From positions 1 through 47,225 of IMG/VR virus record IMGVR_UViG_3300006990_000050: a stretch of DNA of 47,225 bases; one strand, written 5' to 3'. This stretch comes from a virus. The notes beneath the pieces are model-generated. The model did not search any database, was not told the DNA's origin, and saw only the letters and a list, made by a program, of their open reading frames with translations. The position numbers and the translations under genes are program-made. Positions 1 through 8,722 of this stretch are shown here, piece by piece. Position 1 is the first letter of the stretch, and each line of letters opens with the position of its first letter.

Positions 1-2463
1 GGTGGCGGTGGAGCCGCAGACCAAACACTTAGTATAAGTGGTAATGTAATTACAATTAGTGGCAACAATGATACAGTAGACCTAACTGCAATGTTGGCAC
101 CATACAGTAAAACAGATACTGATTCACAAGATTTAACACTTAGCGGAAATGTAATAAGTCTAAGTGGACAATCAGGCAATGTAGATTTAACATCTTTACT
201 TGCGACATATAATACAGATTCACAAGATTTAACAATAAGCGGAAATGTAATAAGTCTAACAGGCCAGAGCGGTAATGTTGACTTAACAAGTTTATTAGCA
301 AGTGGCGGTATAGATACTGCCGGAGTTGACACTCATTTAAATACAAGTGGTGCAAGTTCAGGACAAGTATTAAGTTGGAATGGAAGTGACTATGCTTGGG
401 TAAGTAATGCAGGATATACTGATGCAGATGTAAATACTCATCTTAATACAAGTAGTGCTGGTAATAATCAGGTACTAAGTTGGAATGGAAGTGATTTTGC
501 TTGGGTCAACGATGCTGATGCACAAACACTTTCTTGGAATGCAGGTACTTCTACATTAGGAGTAAGCAATGGTAATAACGTTGATTTATCAGCACTCGAA
601 CAAACATTAAGTGTTAGTGCAAATATATTAACAATCAGCGGAAGTTCAAGTACTGTAGATTTAGGTAAAACACAGTTCTTGTATGCAAACCAAAATGATT
701 TCCCTAGTGCATCAACATACCATGGTGCTATTGCACACTCTCATGCAGACGGAGCCATGTACTTTGCACACAGTGGTAGTTGGAATAAAATACCAACAGC
801 AACAGATGTAGCAACAGCAAATACAAACATGAAAGCCTATGTTGACGCAGAAGTCAATACATTAATAGGCGGTGCTAATGTAAACTTAGATAGTTTAGGC
901 GAAGTAGCCAATGCTTTAGCAAATAGTAATACAGAATTAAGTACGGTTGCATTCACTGGAACATACAGTGACTTGCAAACAAGACCAACAATAACTTTAT
1001 CGGGGAGTGACCTAACATACGATGGAACAACTATTGATCTATCAGGAGTAGGCGCAACAGGACCTCAGGGTCCTCAAGGAAATACTGGATCGACTGGTGC
1101 AACAGGTATAGGAATTATCAATGCATCAGTCCCCAATAATGACCTTATTTTAACATATTCAAATACTTCAGTACAAAATTTAGGTAATATAAGAGGTCCA
1201 ATGGGACCAGCAGGTGCAAACAGTACTGTAGCAGGACCACAAGGTGCCACAGGACCACAGGGTGCTCAAGGTGATAAAGGTGATACAGGTGATACCGGTG
1301 CAACAGGACCAACAGGACCACAGGCCACAGTAACAGGTGCTAGTGATACAATTATAAGCAATCCAACGCAGTACCAATCTTTAACTTGGAACGGAAATGC
1401 ATGGGTTAACTCTTATCCATATATACAACACTTAACTGATGTAGATAGCACAGATACGTTAGCAGACGGCGACATGCTAACATACAATAATAATAATTCA
1501 CGATTTGAATTTACTAATTTTGATAATGCAGTTAAAGGTATTTTAGGTACAGGTAGTGCATCACAATATCAACTCTTAAGTTGGAATGGTTCAGCTCTTG
1601 ATTTTGTATATCCTAATATTCAGCATTTAGTAGATGTAGATAGTACAGATACGTTAGCAGAAGGCGATATATTAAAGTATGTTGCAGGCGATGGCAAATT
1701 TAAATTTTATAACCTTGAAACCCAAGTTCAAGGCGACATAGACGATCACTTAAATTCAAGTGGTGCAAGTTCAGGCCAAGTACTAACTTGGAACGGAAGT
1801 GATTATACCTGGACAGCAAAAACAACAGATACCGATACTGATGGCCAAACTTTAAGTTTATCAGGTAATGTTATAAGTTTAACAGGACAATCAGGTAATG
1901 TAGACTTAACAACATTGTTAGCAGGTAGTGGCGGTGGAGCCACAACATTAAACGGCTTAACAGATGTTTCAGCATCAAGTCCAAGTAGTGGACAAGTCCT
2001 AAAATGGAATGGTAGTGCCTGGGCACCAGCGGCAGATAATAACTCCGGAGGCGGAGGCGGTGGTGGTGGAGCCACAGTACATAGATTTAAAGTATCCTAT
2101 ACAGCCGGCGGACAACTTGCTTCAACATCAGACTTAACATCAGGTATATCAGGTGTTACAATTGATAGTGCAAGTGCTGGTGATGTAACTATTGTATTTG
2201 ATCCAGGGTTTAATTTCCCACCAACAAGTATGATGTGTTATGGTTATGACTATTCTAACAATAATTATTTAATGGTACCATTAGAAACAACAAATGGACT
2301 TAGACAAATAGCAGGAGGAGGTTCCTCAGGTTCCCCTACATTATTTGCTGGTGGTTCACAGATATCATTAAAATTGAGATTAAGCCAAACAGAAACAGGT
2401 GCAAGTGGCGGCGGTTTTGGTACAACTACACATGCTTGGATACAATTTGTAATGTACGATTAA
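1..2463 (+). CDS. Collagen-like tail fibre protein, 5' end outside window
   Basis: The frame is open from base 1, in frame with ATG 91, so the true start lies upstream and the gene is partial. The protein is built of low-complexity fibre modules. There are four or more copies of a unit ending SGNVISLxGQSGNVDLTSLL. There are five copies of a SGQVLSWNGSDYAWV-type unit, as in many phage fibres. Two Gly-X-Y collagen-like stretches lie at about 1057-1107 and 1195-1330. A poly-Gly hinge (about 2046-2070) precedes a compact C-terminal domain of about 125 residues that could be a tip or trimerisation domain. The next fibre-like gene starts 9 nt downstream. Role in host adsorption is inferred from repeat architecture and neighbours; which fibre it is cannot be told. 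Confidence 0.8.
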   Translation, partial: GGGGAADQTLSISGNVITISGNNDTVDLTAMLAPYSKTDTDSQDLTLSGNVISLSGQSGNVDLTSLLATYNTDSQDLTISGNVISLTGQSGNVDLTSLLASGGIDTAGVDTHLNTSGASSGQVLSWNGSDYAWVSNAGYTDADVNTHLNTSSAGNNQVLSWNGSDFAWVNDADAQTLSWNAGTSTLGVSNGNNVDLSALEQTLSVSANILTISGSSSTVDLGKTQFLYANQNDFPSASTYHGAIAHSHADGAMYFAHSGSWNKIPTATDVATANTNMKAYVDAEVNTLIGGANVNLDSLGEVANALANSNTELSTVAFTGTYSDLQTRPTITLSGSDLTYDGTTIDLSGVGATGPQGPQGNTGSTGATGIGIINASVPNNDLILTYSNTSVQNLGNIRGPMGPAGANSTVAGPQGATGPQGAQGDKGDTGDTGATGPTGPQATVTGASDTIISNPTQYQSLTWNGNAWVNSYPYIQHLTDVDSTDTLADGDMLTYNNNNSRFEFTNFDNAVKGILGTGSASQYQLLSWNGSALDFVYPNIQHLVDVDSTDTLAEGDILKYVAGDGKFKFYNLETQVQGDIDDHLNSSGASSGQVLTWNGSDYTWTAKTTDTDTDGQTLSLSGNVISLTGQSGNVDLTTLLAGSGGGATTLNGLTDVSASSPSSGQVLKWNGSAWAPAADNNSGGGGGGGGATVHRFKVSYTAGGQLASTSDLTSGISGVTIDSASAGDVTIVFDPGFNFPPTSMMCYGYDYSNNNYLMVPLETTNGLRQIAGGGSSGSPTLFAGGSQISLKLRLSQTETGASGGGFGTTTHAWIQFVMYD

Positions 2464-2472
2464 GGATAAGTT

Positions 2473-4482
2473 ATGGCATCAAGTAACTACAAGTCCTCAC
2501 ACATTGAACTTAATATACCAAATAAAGTACTTGAAACAAGTATTAGTTCTATAAGTGGAAGTGAGTTTTGGGACCATGCTAATGGTTCTGGAGACCTATG
2601 GTATTCTGGTGTTGGTACTAAAAAATATTATAGATGGGAAGTTACATTCTCAGTAACAGAACAATTACACGGTTCTCATTTAACCAGAGATGATTTTAAA
2701 TTTAATGGTTTAGACGTTGTTGTTGGAGATTGGTTAGCAGAAGCAACTAGTGGAGACTGTTGGAAAATTATATCTATATCTTCTAAAAGTGCAACCTCGG
2801 TAACATGTGTTGTAGAGGACTGGTTAAGGTATAACACATTTAGAGCAAGTAATGGTAATGGCTCACCTAGTACAGGTGCTGGTGTTGTGTTCTCTCTTAA
2901 CGAAAAGGGAATACCAATGTTAGACCCTTTACCAAGTACGTCAACAGAAAAATTTTATCCTACTTTAGCAAGTAGATTTGAATATTTAAACCCTCAAACA
3001 AACTATGTATTAGAACAAACAACACATGGATTTAACAAAGGTGATGTTATTGCAGTAAGTGGTACAGGGTTTTCAAAGGCAAATACATCTACAATGGCTA
3101 GAATGATAGGTGTTGTAACTGAGGCAGGACCTGGTCCAAATCAGTTTATGATATTACCTAACAACCAAATTATAGATTTCGATCCTACTATTCCAGGTAA
3201 TCAAGGCGACTATGTTTATGTAAGCAGTACAGGAGCATTAACTACTACCGATACTGGAAAAATTGCATTTTTAAAATTACAAGATGCTATACCCACAGTC
3301 CTAACAGGCACTGGTTCTAATCCAGAATTAAGTCACAACCATAGTATAAAACTAAATGGAAAAACTGTTACATTTAATGGTGGTGGAAGCAATGTCACAT
3401 TAGCAACGGCTGTAGGACAAATAAATGCAGTTGCAAATACAAATGTAGTAGCATCAAGTGTTGCTGTAGAAACATCTGTAGTATCAGACGGTGCAAATAC
3501 AATTTACGGACTAGTAGGTGGTTATACTCCTTTTAGTGCATCATTTGATTCAGGAAGTGGAAATACAACAGTTAATTTTACTACTAACGGTTCGCAGTAT
3601 GCAGGTGTATCAACGCCAGAAGATATGGTTATAGATATTAATGCGGCGAACATACCAAACCTTACTGCTACATCAACTGCAACAGTCTTAACTCTTACAG
3701 AGTCAAAAGGTAATGCTATTAATATAGTAAATGTTACTAACGATGCTAATGGTAACCCATTTGTAGGTGGTAGTAATATATCAGGACTAGCCGCAACAAC
3801 AAATTCTACTGGTGCTCAAAAGATGGTCCTAACAAGAGCTGATGGTGGACCAATAGACATATACGAAAATCCTGAAGAATTTAGAACCTTTGTAGGTATA
3901 GCAAGTGGACATACAGGAATGTATCCACTAGCAATGAACATTGAACAAGGTATTAGAACAGGCGGTACAACACTTGTCGCTGATGTAAATGCAAGAAATT
4001 CCCTAGCCGCAATGGCAGGCGATCAAGCATACGTTACTAATGCCGGCGACGGAGAGTGGGCATTATTTTTATACGACGGCAGTGGCTGGGTAGAAATTAG
4101 TAACGAAGATAGTGCAACAGTAGATGCTAAAACAATGCAAACATCATTCTCTATGCCAATAGGCGGCTTTGGAAATAGCTCAACTAATAACCTAGGTAAT
4201 ATATCTCCTGGTAGAAAAATACAAAGTGTTAGTGTTGATGTTACTACTGCATTTACAGGTTATTCAGGTAATATATTGCCTAACATAGAAGTAGGTACAG
4301 TTGCAGATCCTGACATATACGTAGACGAAGTAAGCAACGATTGTACATCTGCAGAAATGTATATTACAAATCCAGAGTACACATATCCTGCTTCAGAAAC
4401 TCAAGAACAGTTAATTAGAGTACGTTGTAATCACTATGGTGCATCACAAGGTAATGTTACAATCAAACTAACTTACATCTAA
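2473..4482 (+). CDS. Putative virion tail/fibre structural protein (669 aa)
   Basis: This large Ser/Thr/Asn/Gly-rich protein sits between two fibre genes and 9 nt after the first, with an AGGATAAG ribosome-binding site. The N-terminal third is more globular (Trp/Tyr-rich). The centre has beta-repeat character. The C-terminal part contains GDQAYVTNAGDGEWALFLYD, a short motif that recurs, to my recollection, in structural proteins of marine T4-like phages. There is no enzymatic motif, signal peptide or membrane segment. A virion component, probably fibre or baseplate-associated, is inferred from composition and location only. Confidence 0.65.
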   Translation: MASSNYKSSHIELNIPNKVLETSISSISGSEFWDHANGSGDLWYSGVGTKKYYRWEVTFSVTEQLHGSHLTRDDFKFNGLDVVVGDWLAEATSGDCWKIISISSKSATSVTCVVEDWLRYNTFRASNGNGSPSTGAGVVFSLNEKGIPMLDPLPSTSTEKFYPTLASRFEYLNPQTNYVLEQTTHGFNKGDVIAVSGTGFSKANTSTMARMIGVVTEAGPGPNQFMILPNNQIIDFDPTIPGNQGDYVYVSSTGALTTTDTGKIAFLKLQDAIPTVLTGTGSNPELSHNHSIKLNGKTVTFNGGGSNVTLATAVGQINAVANTNVVASSVAVETSVVSDGANTIYGLVGGYTPFSASFDSGSGNTTVNFTTNGSQYAGVSTPEDMVIDINAANIPNLTATSTATVLTLTESKGNAINIVNVTNDANGNPFVGGSNISGLAATTNSTGAQKMVLTRADGGPIDIYENPEEFRTFVGIASGHTGMYPLAMNIEQGIRTGGTTLVADVNARNSLAAMAGDQAYVTNAGDGEWALFLYDGSGWVEISNEDSATVDAKTMQTSFSMPIGGFGNSSTNNLGNISPGRKIQSVSVDVTTAFTGYSGNILPNIEVGTVADPDIYVDEVSNDCTSAEMYITNPEYTYPASETQEQLIRVRCNHYGASQGNVTIKLTYI

Positions 4483-4510
4483 ATGTAAGTCCTTCAAAAA
4501 CTTAAAAATA

Positions 4511-4518
4511 GATAAATA
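4511..4518 (+). promoter_or_regulatory. T4-type late promoter box GATAAATA before fibre gene
   Basis: The box matches the T4-like late consensus TATAAATA at seven of eight positions. It lies in the 104-nt gap before the fibre gene at 4587. With T4 geometry (box at about -13 to -6) transcription would begin near 4524, at the foot of a hairpin. That gives a leader of about 63 nt containing the site TAGGAGAT. Confidence 0.6.
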
Positions 4519-4522
4519 CTTG

Positions 4523-4556
4523 TAACGTTCAGCGAAAGCAAACGTTATCGATAACG
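4523..4556 (+). promoter_or_regulatory. Overlapping alternative hairpins in the fibre-gene leader
   Basis: TAACGTT (4523-4529) can pair with AACGTTA (4541-4547), enclosing a GC-GAAA-GC mini-loop. The second arm also lies in a perfect 14-nt palindrome, CGTTATCGATAACG (4543-4556). The two structures share 4543-4547 and exclude each other. The first would sit at the extreme 5' end of the predicted late mRNA and could protect it from decay; this role is inference. Confidence 0.45.
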
Positions 4557-4586
4557 AATTAGAACACAAAGTATTAGGAGATACAA

Positions 4587-7500
4587 ATGGCTGATATTAA
4601 AAACTTTGGTATCAAAGGTATAGCGGCTGATGTCCAAATGGGTAAATCCGGGGGTCGTCTAAAGTACGATTCTGGTAACGGAAGATTCGACCTAACACAA
4701 TCTGATGGAAGTACACTCGAGGATTTAAGACTCGGTAGTATTACTTCAGGTGCTTGGACGGCAACAGCAATCGGAACGCAATACGGTGGTACCGGTCAAG
4801 ATTTCTCTAGTAGTTCAGGTGTTATTAAAGTTTCAAGCGGTACTATGTCCGCTGGATCAATTGACCTAACAGCAGATGTAACTGGTGCATTACCAGTAGC
4901 AAATGGTGGTACAGGTGCAACTGGTGCCAGTGATGCTAGAACTAACTTAGGACTTGGTAACATTGCCACTCAGGCTTCAAACGCAATTAACATTGATGGC
5001 GGTGCCATTGATGGTACAGCAATTGGTGCCAATAGTGCAAGTACTATAGTAGGAACAACAATTCAAGCCACTACAGGTTTCACAGGTAATTTAACTGGTA
5101 TAGCCAGTCAAGCAACTGAGTTTACTTCAGCAGTAACAGTTGGTTTATCCGGTGATGCAACAGGTAGTGCAACATTCACAGGCGCAGGAAATACTGCAAC
5201 TATATCTACAACATTAGCCGCTTCAGGCGTTAGTGCTGGTAGTTATGGTAGTTCAAGTGCTATTCCAGTTATAACAGTAGACGCAAAAGGTAGAGTCACA
5301 GCAGTTAGTACTGCGGCAACTTCAAGTGTATTAACAATTGGAGCCGATAGTGGTTCTGATGATACAGTAACAGTTGGTACAGATACACTTAATTTTGTAG
5401 GTACAAGTAATGAAATAGAAACAACAGTTAGCGATAACCAAATTCAAATTGGTTTACCTAATGACGTAACAGTTGGTAATAACCTAAGTGTTACTGGTAG
5501 TTTCTTATCAGATGATATTACAGCGGCTACGGTTACAATTAACGGTAACTTAACAGTTACAGGTACGCAAACAACTACTGATTCTACAGTTGTTACTATT
5601 GCAGACCCACTTTTCCAAGTAGGTTCAAATACTAACGATAACTTAGACAGAGGTGTTACTTATCTACATAACGATGGATCAGCAAAAACTGGTTTCTTTG
5701 GTATGGACGAAGGTACAGGCGTATTTACATATATTCCAGATGCAACAGACAACTCATCAGTAATTACTGGTAGTGCAGGTGCTGTTAAATTTGGTGCTGT
5801 AGAAGGTACATCATTTAGTGATGGTACTATTTCAGGTATTACATTTGTAGATGAAGACAATATGGCTTCAGACTCTGCAACTAAAGTTCCTACACAGCAA
5901 TCAGTTAAAGCATACGTTGATGCACAAGTAACTGCACAAGACTTAGACTTCGCTGGTGACAGTGGTGGTGATCTTGCTATTGATTTAGATAGTGAGAAAC
6001 TTACTATTGCTGGTGGCACAGGTCTTAGTACTGTAGGTAGTGGAAACAGTTTAACTGTATCACTAGATGACACGGCTGTTACAGCCGCGGCATATGGTAG
6101 TTCAACTGCTATTCCAGTTATTACTGTAGATGCACAAGGTAGAATTACAGCGGCTTCAACAGCGGCTATTTCAACATCTTGGACATTAACAGGTGACAGT
6201 GGTTCACAACTTGTTAACGGTGGAGACACAGTTGACATCGCAGGTGGAACTAACATCACTACAGTAGCAAGTGCAACTGATACATTAACAGTTAATCTAG
6301 ATGGCGACATCAGTTTAACAAGTGTTACAGCAAGTGGTGCCTTAGAAGGTGGTAGTGTAACAGACGGTACAGCAACATTAAGTTCAGGTGCTTTAAGTGG
6401 AGCAACTACAGTTACAGCCAGTGGCGCAGTAACAGGTGGAAGTTTAACTGATGGTACTGCTACTTTAAGTAGTGGAGCATTAAGTGGTGCAACTACAGTT
6501 ACAGCAAGTGGTGCCGTAACTGGTGGTAGTTTAACAGATGGTACAGCAACATTGGCTTCAGGGTCATTAACAGGTGCTGTAAACTTAACTGCTTCAGGTA
6601 CTATTACAGACGGCGTAGCAAGTATTAGTGATGGTAACATTACTGGTGTTGTAAACGCAACTGCTTCTGGAACTGTACAATTTGGTTCACTAAGCGACGG
6701 TACAATTACTGCTACAGGTTTTGTAGATGAAGATAACATGGCATCTAATAGTGCTACACTTATCCCAACACAACAATCTGTTAAAGCATACGTTGACTCA
6801 GTAGCAACAGCGGCTGACTTGGACTTCCAAGGTGATTCAGGCGGTGCATTAAGTATTGATCTTGATAGTGAAGTACTTGATATTGCTGGTGGTACTAACA
6901 TTACTACAGTTGGTTCAGGTAATGAATTAACAGTTAACCTAGACGCAACGTTGGCTGGTTTAACAAGTGTTACTTCAGCAACAATAACAGACGGAACTGC
7001 TACTTTAAATAGTGGTGCTCTTTCTGGTGTTACAACTATTGCTACATCAGGTGATGTAACAGTTGGTGGTAACTTAACTGTTAGTGGTACACAAACTAGT
7101 GTAAACTCAACAAATACAACAATAACTGACACCTTAATTACACTACAAAGTGGATTAACAGGTGCTAACCCTAACGACATTGGTCACATATACGAAAGAG
7201 GATCTGACGGAAACAACGGTTTCTTAGGATGGGATCAAAGTACAGATAGGTTTATAGCGGCAACTACTACTGCTGACGGTTCAACTGCTGGAGATTTATC
7301 TCTCGCGGCGGCTGACTTTGAAGCGGCAGGAATTATTGCAACTGGCGTAACTGCTTCAGGAACAGTATCATTTGGTACTTTAACTGACAGTGGCGAAAGT
7401 ATTGCAGTAACTAAGTTTGTTGATGAAGCAGATGGAATTGGTAGTAACGATAACGATACTAGTATTCCTACTTCAGCGGCAGTTGTTGACTATGTTGCAA

Positions 7501-7868
7501 ATAATGGTGGTGATGGCCTCTTACTAAGAGCTTCATTATCAACAGGTGCGACTACTTCAGCAGTAGGTACAATGCCTAATGTTTCAAGTAGAACTTACTA
7601 TGCAACTAAACTTGTTGTTAAAATTGCTACAGCAGTTTCAGGTAATAACGTAAACTACATTACAGTCACAGAATCAGGTGGAAACACTTTGATTGCTAAA
7701 GCAGACGCAGATAGTTCAACAGTAGGAAACTACATTGTAGAACTAGACGGCGATGTTACTATAGCACGTGGCGGTACAGTTACAGTTAATTACTTTGATG
7801 CTAGTGATAACGCAGTCAGCCCTACAGCAGGTGCTGGTACTGTTTCAGTACATTACAACTGGGTATAA
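4587..7868 (+). CDS. Large repetitive tail fibre protein (1093 aa)
   Basis: Translation starts at ATG 4587 after TAGGAGATACAA. The N-terminus (MADIKNFGIKGIAADVQMG) could be the virion attachment end. The rest is beta-rich repeat. A unit with FVDEDNMAS...PTQQSVKAYVD...AxDLDFxGDSGG appears twice (about 5845-5960 and 6720-6840), and a GNLTVTGTQT unit also appears twice. Three near-perfect 29-residue tandem repeats lie at 6348-6608. Such modules are typical of long trimeric phage fibres. The C-terminal roughly 110 residues are less repetitive and may form the tip. A strong terminator follows. A long antisense open frame (5660-7180) is a codon-bias shadow. Confidence 0.8.
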   Translation: MADIKNFGIKGIAADVQMGKSGGRLKYDSGNGRFDLTQSDGSTLEDLRLGSITSGAWTATAIGTQYGGTGQDFSSSSGVIKVSSGTMSAGSIDLTADVTGALPVANGGTGATGASDARTNLGLGNIATQASNAINIDGGAIDGTAIGANSASTIVGTTIQATTGFTGNLTGIASQATEFTSAVTVGLSGDATGSATFTGAGNTATISTTLAASGVSAGSYGSSSAIPVITVDAKGRVTAVSTAATSSVLTIGADSGSDDTVTVGTDTLNFVGTSNEIETTVSDNQIQIGLPNDVTVGNNLSVTGSFLSDDITAATVTINGNLTVTGTQTTTDSTVVTIADPLFQVGSNTNDNLDRGVTYLHNDGSAKTGFFGMDEGTGVFTYIPDATDNSSVITGSAGAVKFGAVEGTSFSDGTISGITFVDEDNMASDSATKVPTQQSVKAYVDAQVTAQDLDFAGDSGGDLAIDLDSEKLTIAGGTGLSTVGSGNSLTVSLDDTAVTAAAYGSSTAIPVITVDAQGRITAASTAAISTSWTLTGDSGSQLVNGGDTVDIAGGTNITTVASATDTLTVNLDGDISLTSVTASGALEGGSVTDGTATLSSGALSGATTVTASGAVTGGSLTDGTATLSSGALSGATTVTASGAVTGGSLTDGTATLASGSLTGAVNLTASGTITDGVASISDGNITGVVNATASGTVQFGSLSDGTITATGFVDEDNMASNSATLIPTQQSVKAYVDSVATAADLDFQGDSGGALSIDLDSEVLDIAGGTNITTVGSGNELTVNLDATLAGLTSVTSATITDGTATLNSGALSGVTTIATSGDVTVGGNLTVSGTQTSVNSTNTTITDTLITLQSGLTGANPNDIGHIYERGSDGNNGFLGWDQSTDRFIAATTTADGSTAGDLSLAAADFEAAGIIATGVTASGTVSFGTLTDSGESIAVTKFVDEADGIGSNDNDTSIPTSAAVVDYVANNGGDGLLLRASLSTGATTSAVGTMPNVSSRTYYATKLVVKIATAVSGNNVNYITVTESGGNTLIAKADADSSTVGNYIVELDGDVTIARGGTVTVNYFDASDNAVSPTAGAGTVSVHYNWV
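6348..6608 (+). repeat. Three tandem 87-nt (29-aa) repeats in fibre gene
   Basis: Units at 6348-6434, 6435-6521 and 6522-6608 encode GG-S-[VL]-TDGTATL-x-SG-x-L-[ST]-GA units. The first two differ at one residue at protein level but carry many synonymous differences. The third is diverged in its second half. Protein sequence is conserved while DNA has drifted. Confidence 0.8.
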
Positions 7869-7901
7869 TAACCGTTAGTTAGTTAATAAACTAAACATTT
7901 A

Positions 7902-7932
7902 AAAGGCTTACATTTATGTAGGCCTTTTTTTT
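7902..7932 (+). terminator. Rho-independent terminator after fibre operon
   Basis: A 12-bp stem, AAAGGCTTACAT / ATGTAGGCCTTT with one G-T wobble, a 2-nt apparent loop and a run of eight T. It lies 33 nt after the fibre stop codon. Confidence 0.9.
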
Positions 7933-7937
7933 GACTG

Positions 7938-7945
7938 CATAAATA
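7938..7945 (+). promoter_or_regulatory. Late promoter CATAAATA exactly 5 nt before ATG
   Basis: The box follows directly after the terminator T-run and is separated from ATG 7951 by GTAGT. There is no Shine-Dalgarno sequence and no room for a leader. T4 geometry predicts +1 at the A of ATG. Confidence 0.7.
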
Positions 7946-7950
7946 GTAGT

Positions 7951-8661
7951 ATGGCAGAACTTACTTGGCATTACGAACACGAAACTAGTAGACAACATTT
8001 TGTTATAGACAATAAAATGTACGAAACATTTGACGGTGGTCAAAATATTAAAAAGTATGTAGACGATGTTTATGTAACAACTTTAAGACAATACCCTCAT
8101 CTACCTATAGACTTTATATATGAAGTAGAAGATGGTGTAACACCACCTGACATGCCACCTGGTTCTGATCAATGGGCAGATGAAATGCTTTTATTAATAG
8201 AACAATATCCAGATGAACTTGGTGAGTATCTACCTATTAAAGAGTATAGACAACGAGATAATTCTATTAAAACATTTGAACATGTGTTAGGTGTTGGTGT
8301 TAATAATCTCAAAGATAAAATACGAATTAATAGAATGGGTATCCCAGATAGCATACAAGAAAATTGGGGTTACGAAGTTTTAGTATCATGGTTAGGCTCT
8401 GTTAGTAACTCTCCTGATGGACTACAATGGAAACAACATTTAGATACTGGAGAATTTATAAGAACACCATCGGGTAATTCCTTTCCGTGTCATGTATTCC
8501 CAAAAGTATATCCCACAGAAATATTAAAATCTAAGGAAGATGTAATTGCAGACATTATTAAGTGTACAGGTGTTTCTAAAGATGTTTTTGTAGAACCTAT
8601 AAGTTATTCTAACATACCAAACCAATTACACCTCTCGGATAATTTCTTTGAAATTATTTAA
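7951..8661 (+). CDS. Unknown late protein (236 aa)
   Basis: I do not recognise a family. The protein is soluble-looking, acidic and Tyr/Trp-rich, with no signal peptide or membrane segment. It has a proline cluster (DGVTPPDMPPGSDQW) near residue 65. It forms an isolated unit: terminator, late promoter box and ATG lie within 50 nt upstream, and its TAA overlaps the next terminator. No ribosome-binding site precedes the ATG, so the mRNA is probably leaderless. This independent late transcription unit between the fibres and the amidinotransferase resembles an added accessory ('moron'-like) gene. Confidence 0.75.
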   Translation: MAELTWHYEHETSRQHFVIDNKMYETFDGGQNIKKYVDDVYVTTLRQYPHLPIDFIYEVEDGVTPPDMPPGSDQWADEMLLLIEQYPDELGEYLPIKEYRQRDNSIKTFEHVLGVGVNNLKDKIRINRMGIPDSIQENWGYEVLVSWLGSVSNSPDGLQWKQHLDTGEFIRTPSGNSFPCHVFPKVYPTEILKSKEDVIADIIKCTGVSKDVFVEPISYSNIPNQLHLSDNFFEII

Positions 8662-8689
8662 AAGGCTTACATTTGTAGGCCTTTTTTTT
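8661..8689 (+). terminator. Second copy of the AAAGGCTTAC terminator
   Basis: The stem is AAAGGCTTAC / GTAGGCCTTT with a four-base ATTT loop and eight T. It is almost the same sequence as the terminator at 7902, including the following GACTG. It starts inside the TAA of the preceding gene. Confidence 0.9.
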
Positions 8690-8709
8690 GACTGTGGTGT
8701 CTTTTGCTC

Positions 8710-8717
8710 TATAAATA
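8710..8717 (+). promoter_or_regulatory. Late promoter TATAAATA exactly 5 nt before ATG
   Basis: A perfect T4 late consensus, followed by CTACT and then ATG 8723. No Shine-Dalgarno is present. Predicted +1 is the A of the start codon. The position supports ATG 8723 over an upstream in-frame ATG at 8648. Confidence 0.8.
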
Positions 8718-8722
8718 CTACT

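Noticed and set aside
5660-7180. Long minus-strand open frame opposite the fibre gene (506 codons)
   Set aside because: Composition mirrors the antisense of Thr/Ser/Gly-rich fibre repeats. It has no promoter, no start signal and no recognisable domain.
8648-8722. Upstream start for the amidinotransferase
   Set aside because: It would be translated across the terminator and the late promoter. The family N-terminus begins at 8723.
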